Shown piece after piece: positions 50,908-55,816 of a stretch of 55,816 nt of DNA (positions within the stretch are counted from its first letter, which is position 1; each line of letters opens with the position of its first letter). Below the pieces are notes generated by a model. That model made no database searches. It was given only the letters and a program-made list of their open reading frames with translations, and had not been told where the DNA came from. The position numbers and the translations under genes are program-made. The stretch covers positions 1 to 55,816 of the forward strand of contig CAMLOU010000004.1 of NCBI GenBank assembly GCA_946481735.1, read 5' to 3'. Source of the DNA: an uncultured Cellvibrio sp. (GTDB lineage: Bacteria; Pseudomonadota; Gammaproteobacteria; Pseudomonadales; Cellvibrionaceae).

Positions 50908-51261
50908 TCAGGGTTTTAACTCGGTAATATGCCAAAGCTCTCCCGACGGCCCCCACAAATAAATCACCTTGCCCCAGCTTTCCTGCTTTATGGGACTGTA
51001 TTTAACATCGTAGCTGCCAACCTGAATCCCGGACACGGCTTTATAGACTGCTTCAATATCTTCCACCACGAGTTGCAGCATCAGATTCTCTGCAAACTCC
51101 TTGTTGTAATATCGTTGAAGAAAGAATGTAACACCGTCCTTTTCCAGGATAGATAAATCATCAGACGCCTTCGATAGCGTAAACCCCAACGCCTGATAAA
51201 AGGATTGGGATATTTCAAAATCCTTGCTGGGAATAAACACTCGGATATCGTTGAGTTTCAT
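50908..51261 (-). CDS. VOC (glyoxalase/bleomycin-resistance) superfamily protein
   Basis: A 117-residue single-module VOC protein. The beta-alpha-beta pattern is seen in NDIRVFIPSKDFEISQSFYQ, and the C-terminal strand ends in GELWHITELKP with the metal-position Glu/His. The ATG at 51261 with AGGAG 7 bases upstream is preferred over 51276. Substrate unknown; such proteins bind small molecules or metals as dimers. It leads the two-gene unit with the deacetylase. Confidence 0.88.
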   Translation of the reverse strand: MKLNDIRVFIPSKDFEISQSFYQALGFTLSKASDDLSILEKDGVTFFLQRYYNKEFAENLMLQLVVEDIEAVYKAVSGIQVGSYDVKYSPIKQESWGKVIYLWGPSGELWHITELKP

Positions 51262-51282
51262 AAATACTCCTTTCATCGCGTG

Positions 51283-51316
51283 AAAAAAAGCCCCTCACAG
51301 TATTCTGGGAGGGGCT
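51283..51316 (-). terminator. Intrinsic terminator of the pectinase gene
   Basis: Stem AGCCCCTC (51289-51296) / GAGGGGCT (51309-51316); on the minus strand the stem runs into seven Ts. It is 22 bases past the stop of the pectinase gene. Confidence 0.92.
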
Positions 51317-51337
51317 GAGTTTAACACTGTTATACGG

Positions 51338-54300
51338 CTACGGCTGTGGGTTCCACCCTTCCCCACCGTTATACGCCGAGAAAATTTTCTCCCGGTCGGC
51401 GAACTCGTTCAGGTACTCCGTTTCCGTCAGGGTGTAGCCCAGGGTCCAGGCGGAGATATCTACGGGTTCACCATTGAGATTCATGATGTTGTATTGCCGC
51501 CAACCGGCAGTTGCCGAGGCAATGGCCGGGTTGGGGGTTTTGGAGCCGTTCCAGCCGGCTGACTGGATGTGGCTGTCAATGCGCGTGTTGATAAATGCAA
51601 TGTTGTCGTAATAACTGCTGCTGCCACCACTGCGCGCAAGCCAGGCTTCTCCGTCGGGAATTGTGTGTCCGAGTGGGCCGGGGCCGCGTGTGAGCCGGCT
51701 GTTAAGGAATACAAAACCTTTGTCGGTGATGTTAGCAGTGCGCGCCTGCAAAATATAACCACCGCCACCGTTACCGCGCGAATCACCGAGCGAACGGATT
51801 TCCGATTCTTCAAACAGCGAGACATTGTTGCCGCCCCAGATAAAATCCACGTTGCCGGCAATCAGCGATTGATAAAACCAGTTGTAGCCTTTTACTAACA
51901 GCGTGTCCTGTTCGCTGATCAGGTTAATATGTTTTGCAACCAGGCGACCACCACTGTTGAAATACATCGTCTCCGCTTGTCCGCCTTCGCCGATCAAGGT
52001 GGTGTTTTTGATGGTGAGGTCTTCCAACGTGAGCAAGTCAACGGCTTCAATCAGGAAGACACTACGTCCACCGTTTGCACCGCCCGCTATACCACTGCCA
52101 CCCGCGCCGGGATTCAACTTGTCGTTGTTACGATATTGAATGACGACACCTTCACGACTTTCGCCTTGAATGGTGAGTTGATTTTTATCGCGCAGGAACA
52201 GCAGTTCTTCATACACACCATTCTTTAGCGTGATGCTAGCCGGATCATCTTTGCCAATGTTGTCCATCACATAATTCAATGCACCTTGCAGGGTGCGGAA
52301 GTCGGCTGGACCGTCATCATCAACCACTACCGCATTTTCGGTCGGCGCAGCAGCACGTGTTGTAAATTGCCAGCCGGTGGTTTTCCCGATGCCTTCAAAG
52401 GTTTCACCCGCGAGTGTTGCACCGGTAAATACGCCGGCGGTAATGGCTACATAGTAAGGCGTGTTGTAGGCGAGGCGATTGTTATGCAAGTTAATCGTGA
52501 CGCTATTCCCATCGATACGCACCGGGTTGGTGTTTACCGTGCGCAACCGGCTGGGGTCTACACCAATGCTGTCGGACTCCCCTTCCAGTTTGATGGTGTC
52601 TACCAGTGTGTCGTCGTTGCCGTTAAAGATCCGAATACTGCCAGTGCCTAACGCGGGCGGCGAGTCAAACGTGAGACGCAAGAAAGTATCCACCGGTGTG
52701 TCGGTTTCTGCCGCCGCAGGAAATGCAGATGCGGCGGACAAATCGTAAGTCGCCACGGGCTGTACAAATTCCGGTGCGATGATCGCATTAATGGTACGCG
52801 TCAAGCTCGGATCAGAACCACTGGTAAACGTGATTGTCGCGGTGCCTTCACTCAGCGGTGTCAGCATGGCTACATTCTCAACAACACTCACGTTCACCAC
52901 CGCCGTATTATCCGACTCAACTGTAAACGTATCCGCAGCACCATTGGGATTGATCGCCGTCACCGTCACTTCGTAAGGATCATCATTGGCTTCGGCATTC
53001 CAGGTGGTTGCTTCCGGTGAAAATGTCAGTTGGGATGGTTGTAGCGGCACATCGTCAGCGTCGCCGACGCGTATATAATCCACATCAAACGAAAAATTGT
53101 GGGTGAATAATCCGACTTGCCCACGCCCAGATAAACTGCTATCGCTACCCGTAATAACCGGAATGCCATCGAGATAAACAGTTAACGCATCACCTTTGAG
53201 TGTAAAGCGAACCGTGTACCAGGTATTTGGATACAGTGATAGGTTATGACGCGGCAGGAAATTTTCGCCACGTACACCGCCCACATTTTTATCCACGGCC
53301 ACGCGACTGCCCGACGGCGAACTTTGTACATTCAATCCGGCACCGTACCAGTTATTTTCGTCCTGATAACGGGCGAGCAAATACAATTGTTTGTTGCCGC
53401 CAATCTTGGTAATGCGCAAGCGTGCTTCCACATAGTAATCATCGCCCTCCACATCACCCAAAGCTGCCGGGTCGCTCAACAATAAAACGCCACCCGTGCT
53501 GCCCGAGGTATAACTCAAATACGCGGCGTCGCCGTCGTTGGTAATGGCAAAACCACCATTGGCCCCAATGGGATTTCCAGCCTGCGCTATTTGCGTCCAG
53601 CTATTGGTCAAGCCACCGGAAAAGTCATCGCAAAAATATTCGCCAGTATCCGGACAACCCACCACCGATGCACTGGATGACGACGCACTGGTGCTTACCG
53701 ATGAACTGGCACTGCTAGCCGGTGAACTGAATGAAGAATGTTGATAAGACGAACTGCTGGAAGTAGACCAATCATATTCATCGGGATCATTGGAAAAACC
53801 CGCACCCGGTACGTGTTTGACCAGACTGTACCAATAAATTTCTGCATTGGTGTACCAACCCTTCGCTTCAGGATATTGCTGTTGCAAATCCTGAAAAATT
53901 TCCCACGCATCGTTTGCATCCTGTGGATCAAGGCCGTTGGCTGTTTCCCACGCATCCGGCATACCATCGTTGTCGGAATCCATGGGTGGCGCGCTGCTGT
54001 TCAACACCGGATATCCACCGACATCCTCAGGCCGATTGATGATGCCATTACCTACACTGGCAATGCCATGACGCACCGTGTACAAGACGCGCTCGTCAAC
54101 GTCATCGCGTTTCAAACTTGCGCCGGCACCCGCCAGTACCCAATCAAATACCTCCGCTGCGGATTGCGTGGTGACCTCACCTTGCACAACAGAAAATGCT
54201 TCCGCCTGAATGATATTGTCTTTCAAACTTTCATCGTCGTAACGCACACCCAGTACATTGTTAGCGGTGACCTCTGCGTTACCTTCCAGGTAATTACCAT

Positions 54301-55450
54301 TTACAAAAACCCGACCCACCGGTTTAGCGGGCGAACCATTAACCAGGAATTTTGGATCGAGTGTACCGGCCGCAGCCATCGCGCTGTAATCACTCAGGGT
54401 GTACAGGCGATCCTCGTCATACAAAGGACGGCGGCCACTGGCGAGGAAGATAAAGTTTTTCACATTGTCCGCTGTGGTGGCCGGACCAGGTTTGTAATAG
54501 TTATTGATAAACTGCACGCTTCTGCCTTCTGCGCCATAGGGCGGAAAGGTTGCGTGATTGTAAAAAATATTATTGCGTAAATCCGCTACACCATCGACAT
54601 TGGGAATATCTTTGTGGTCGCTCCATTTGTCGAGAATGCCATCAATGCGCGGTGCGCGACTTTTATGGTGAGCCATCACATTGTGGTGAAAACTCGCATT
54701 CACCCCACCCCAGTTGGAACCGTAGCCGTGCTCACCCTTGCCGTGACCCGCATCGTTCAAACTTTCACTGATCACACTCCATTGAAAGGTTACATTGTTG
54801 TTTGCATAGAATGACGTGGTTTCATCAATAGCCCAGGAAAAGCTACTATGGTCAACAATGATGTTATTCAGATAACGGCCTTCAAACGCATCGGCCTCAT
54901 TTTCAATCGCGCCAAGACGTGAGCGAATAAACCTAATCACCACATTCTCCACGCCCGACCGGATCCGCAAACTGCCACCGCGCAACGTAATACCATCCCC
55001 CGGCGCTGTCTGGCCAAGAATAGACACATCACCATTCGCAATATCGAGGTTGCTACTCAAGTCGATATAACCACTGACCTTGAACAAAATAACCCGCGGT
55101 CCGGTTTGGCTAATCGCATACCGCAAACTCCCCGGCTCGTTGTTATCGGACAGGTTGGTTACATAATAAATATCACCACCCCGCCCACCGCTGGCTTTTT
55201 TACCGAAGCCCTCTGCACCGGGAAATGCGATGTCGATTTCTTGCCATTGCGTATAAGTTCCGGCAGCGAATGATGACGTGCTGCTGGAGGAGTTTTCATT
55301 AGCAGAAGATTGGCTGCTGTTGCTGGCAGAGTTGTTGATTGAACTGGTTGCAGCACTGCTGCTGGATTGTTGATCGGGTTCATCATCGGAACCACCACAG
55401 GCGCTGAGGCCGAGTGCGGTGATGATGAATAGACTGGTTAGTACTTTCAT
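51338..55450 (-). CDS. Pectate lyase/pectin methylesterase fusion lipoprotein
   Basis: A 1370-residue modular lipoprotein starting at the ATG at 55450 (lipobox LSACGG). In order: a Ser-rich linker (28-62); a PL1-like pectate lyase (about 70-480) with the catalytic-type Arg in HHKSRAPRIDG; a Ca-binding-like DSDNDGMPDAWE repeat (491-502); a Ser linker (562-595); a concanavalin-like sugar-binding domain (about 598-796); an Ig-like domain (about 803-893); a Big_5-like domain (about 900-1033); and a CE8 pectinesterase (about 1040-1370). The CE8 Asp pair lies in EQDTLL and GNVDFIWGG (D1182, D1202), and the Arg is probably in LARSGG (R1273), where GRPW is usual. It should remove methyl esters and cleave the resulting pectate in one surface-anchored molecule. 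The operator and receptor for its products are not visible here. Confidence 0.92.
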   Translation of the reverse strand: MKVLTSLFIITALGLSACGGSDDEPDQQSSSSAATSSINNSASNSSQSSANENSSSSTSSFAAGTYTQWQEIDIAFPGAEGFGKKASGGRGGDIYYVTNLSDNNEPGSLRYAISQTGPRVILFKVSGYIDLSSNLDIANGDVSILGQTAPGDGITLRGGSLRIRSGVENVVIRFIRSRLGAIENEADAFEGRYLNNIIVDHSSFSWAIDETTSFYANNNVTFQWSVISESLNDAGHGKGEHGYGSNWGGVNASFHHNVMAHHKSRAPRIDGILDKWSDHKDIPNVDGVADLRNNIFYNHATFPPYGAEGRSVQFINNYYKPGPATTADNVKNFIFLASGRRPLYDEDRLYTLSDYSAMAAAGTLDPKFLVNGSPAKPVGRVFVNGNYLEGNAEVTANNVLGVRYDDESLKDNIIQAEAFSVVQGEVTTQSAAEVFDWVLAGAGASLKRDDVDERVLYTVRHGIASVGNGIINRPEDVGGYPVLNSSAPPMDSDNDGMPDAWETANGLDPQDANDAWEIFQDLQQQYPEAKGWYTNAEIYWYSLVKHVPGAGFSNDPDEYDWSTSSSSSYQHSSFSSPASSASSSVSTSASSSSASVVGCPDTGEYFCDDFSGGLTNSWTQIAQAGNPIGANGGFAITNDGDAAYLSYTSGSTGGVLLLSDPAALGDVEGDDYYVEARLRITKIGGNKQLYLLARYQDENNWYGAGLNVQSSPSGSRVAVDKNVGGVRGENFLPRHNLSLYPNTWYTVRFTLKGDALTVYLDGIPVITGSDSSLSGRGQVGLFTHNFSFDVDYIRVGDADDVPLQPSQLTFSPEATTWNAEANDDPYEVTVTAINPNGAADTFTVESDNTAVVNVSVVENVAMLTPLSEGTATITFTSGSDPSLTRTINAIIAPEFVQPVATYDLSAASAFPAAAETDTPVDTFLRLTFDSPPALGTGSIRIFNGNDDTLVDTIKLEGESDSIGVDPSRLRTVNTNPVRIDGNSVTINLHNNRLAYNTPYYVAITAGVFTGATLAGETFEGIGKTTGWQFTTRAAAPTENAVVVDDDGPADFRTLQGALNYVMDNIGKDDPASITLKNGVYEELLFLRDKNQLTIQGESREGVVIQYRNNDKLNPGAGGSGIAGGANGGRSVFLIEAVDLLTLEDLTIKNTTLIGEGGQAETMYFNSGGRLVAKHINLISEQDTLLVKGYNWFYQSLIAGNVDFIWGGNNVSLFEESEIRSLGDSRGNGGGGYILQARTANITDKGFVFLNSRLTRGPGPLGHTIPDGEAWLARSGGSSSYYDNIAFINTRIDSHIQSAGWNGSKTPNPAIASATAGWRQYNIMNLNGEPVDISAWTLGYTLTETEYLNEFADREKIFSAYNGGEGWNPQP

Positions 55451-55682
55451 CAGGAATCTCTCAAAGTTGTTATGCGTTATTGGGAATGACTTCTTGATTT
55501 TTGCGTTGATTATTGCGACGCTTTGGGCTATATCATGGGTGTTGCCTCCTTGGTTGGTGATAGACGGGTGTTGATGGTTTTTTGGCAAATAGATGCCTGT
55601 GCCGCTTTTTTTGCAGCATGATTATTTAATTAATTTCAAACGCTGAGTTTTATATTGGTGTCGAGTATTTTCTCCGAATGTG

Positions 55683-55792
55683 GGCAGCTATAGCGGAGAG
55701 GTATGCGAGACACGCCGTGAATACATCCCTGTAGGCTCGGCACCGGCATCCATGCCGGTGACGGTCTCGCATACCTCTCCGCTATACCTGCT
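55683..55792 (+). repeat. Nested palindromic intergenic repeat, copy D
   Basis: Arms 55689-55711 and 55764-55786 are perfectly complementary over 23 bp, and after one mismatch pair further to about 55683/55792. The core starts ACGCCGTGAATACATCC at 55712 and ends GTAGGCTC at 55738. An inner stem CACCGGCA (55741-55748) / TGCCGGTG (55753-55760) follows with a TCCA loop. It lies upstream of the pectinase gene, reading away from it. In 55451-55682 I see nothing else definite. Confidence 0.92.
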
Positions 55793-55816
55793 GTGCCATA
55801 TTTGTGAATGTAATTT

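Noticed and set aside
53738..54580. 280-codon plus-strand frame opposite the pectate lyase
   Set aside because: It is antisense to conserved lyase sequence and has no ribosome site or family.

Overview
The window looks like chromosome from a plant-polysaccharide-degrading gammaproteobacterium of the Cellvibrio/Cellvibrionaceae type. The reasons are poly-serine linkers in a secreted pectin-degrading lipoprotein, a GH9 enzyme beside a large TonB-dependent receptor, and gene neighbourhoods shared with pseudomonads (engB-cytochrome c4-dsbA-polA; coxB-coxA-ctaG-coxC-surf1-ctaA-ctaB-sco). This is inferred from protein resemblance and layout; no database was searched.

Layout. 1-1.9 kb: a zinc-starvation operon on the minus strand (cysteine-poor DksA paralogue, COG0523 GTPase, His/Asp-repeat lipoprotein cut by the window edge) behind a Zur-like box. 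2.4-9.6 kb: a carbohydrate-uptake locus with a TonB-dependent receptor, a tryptophan-halogenase-like flavoprotein and a GH9 glycosidase; two LacI-type operator candidates precede the receptor. 9.8-17.2 kb: diguanylate cyclase, dsbA, cytochrome c4, engB and polA. The polA-engB gap holds two candidate minus-strand sRNAs in tandem, at the locus of Spot 42 (enterobacteria) and ErsA (Pseudomonas). 17.6-23.2 kb: znuA divergent from zur-znuC-znuB, flanked by two paralogous small proteins of unknown function, then an LpxH-like phosphoesterase. 23.2-32.7 kb: an aa3-type cytochrome c oxidase cluster with heme A synthesis and copper assembly genes. 33.4-46.5 kb: housekeeping and hypothetical genes (yheV-prlC, gamma-carbonic anhydrase, an ABC-2 exporter, a YbjQ-YbjQ-M48 cluster, a DUF885 protein, pirin and DoxX). 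46.7-55.4 kb: a LysR regulator, a 15-repeat Ycf48-like lipoprotein, a polysaccharide deacetylase, a VOC protein and a 1370-residue pectate lyase/pectinesterase fusion.

The least explained structure is a family of four intergenic nested palindromes (about 38.8, 42.5, 47.7 and 55.7 kb). They share a core of about 27 bases, a small inner hairpin with a TCC-type loop, and long outer arms. The arms differ completely from copy to copy but are complementary within each copy. With the tandem sRNA pair and the two small His-motif proteins around znu/zur, these are the best candidates for undescribed biology. No tRNA, rRNA, CRISPR array, transposase or prophage gene was seen.
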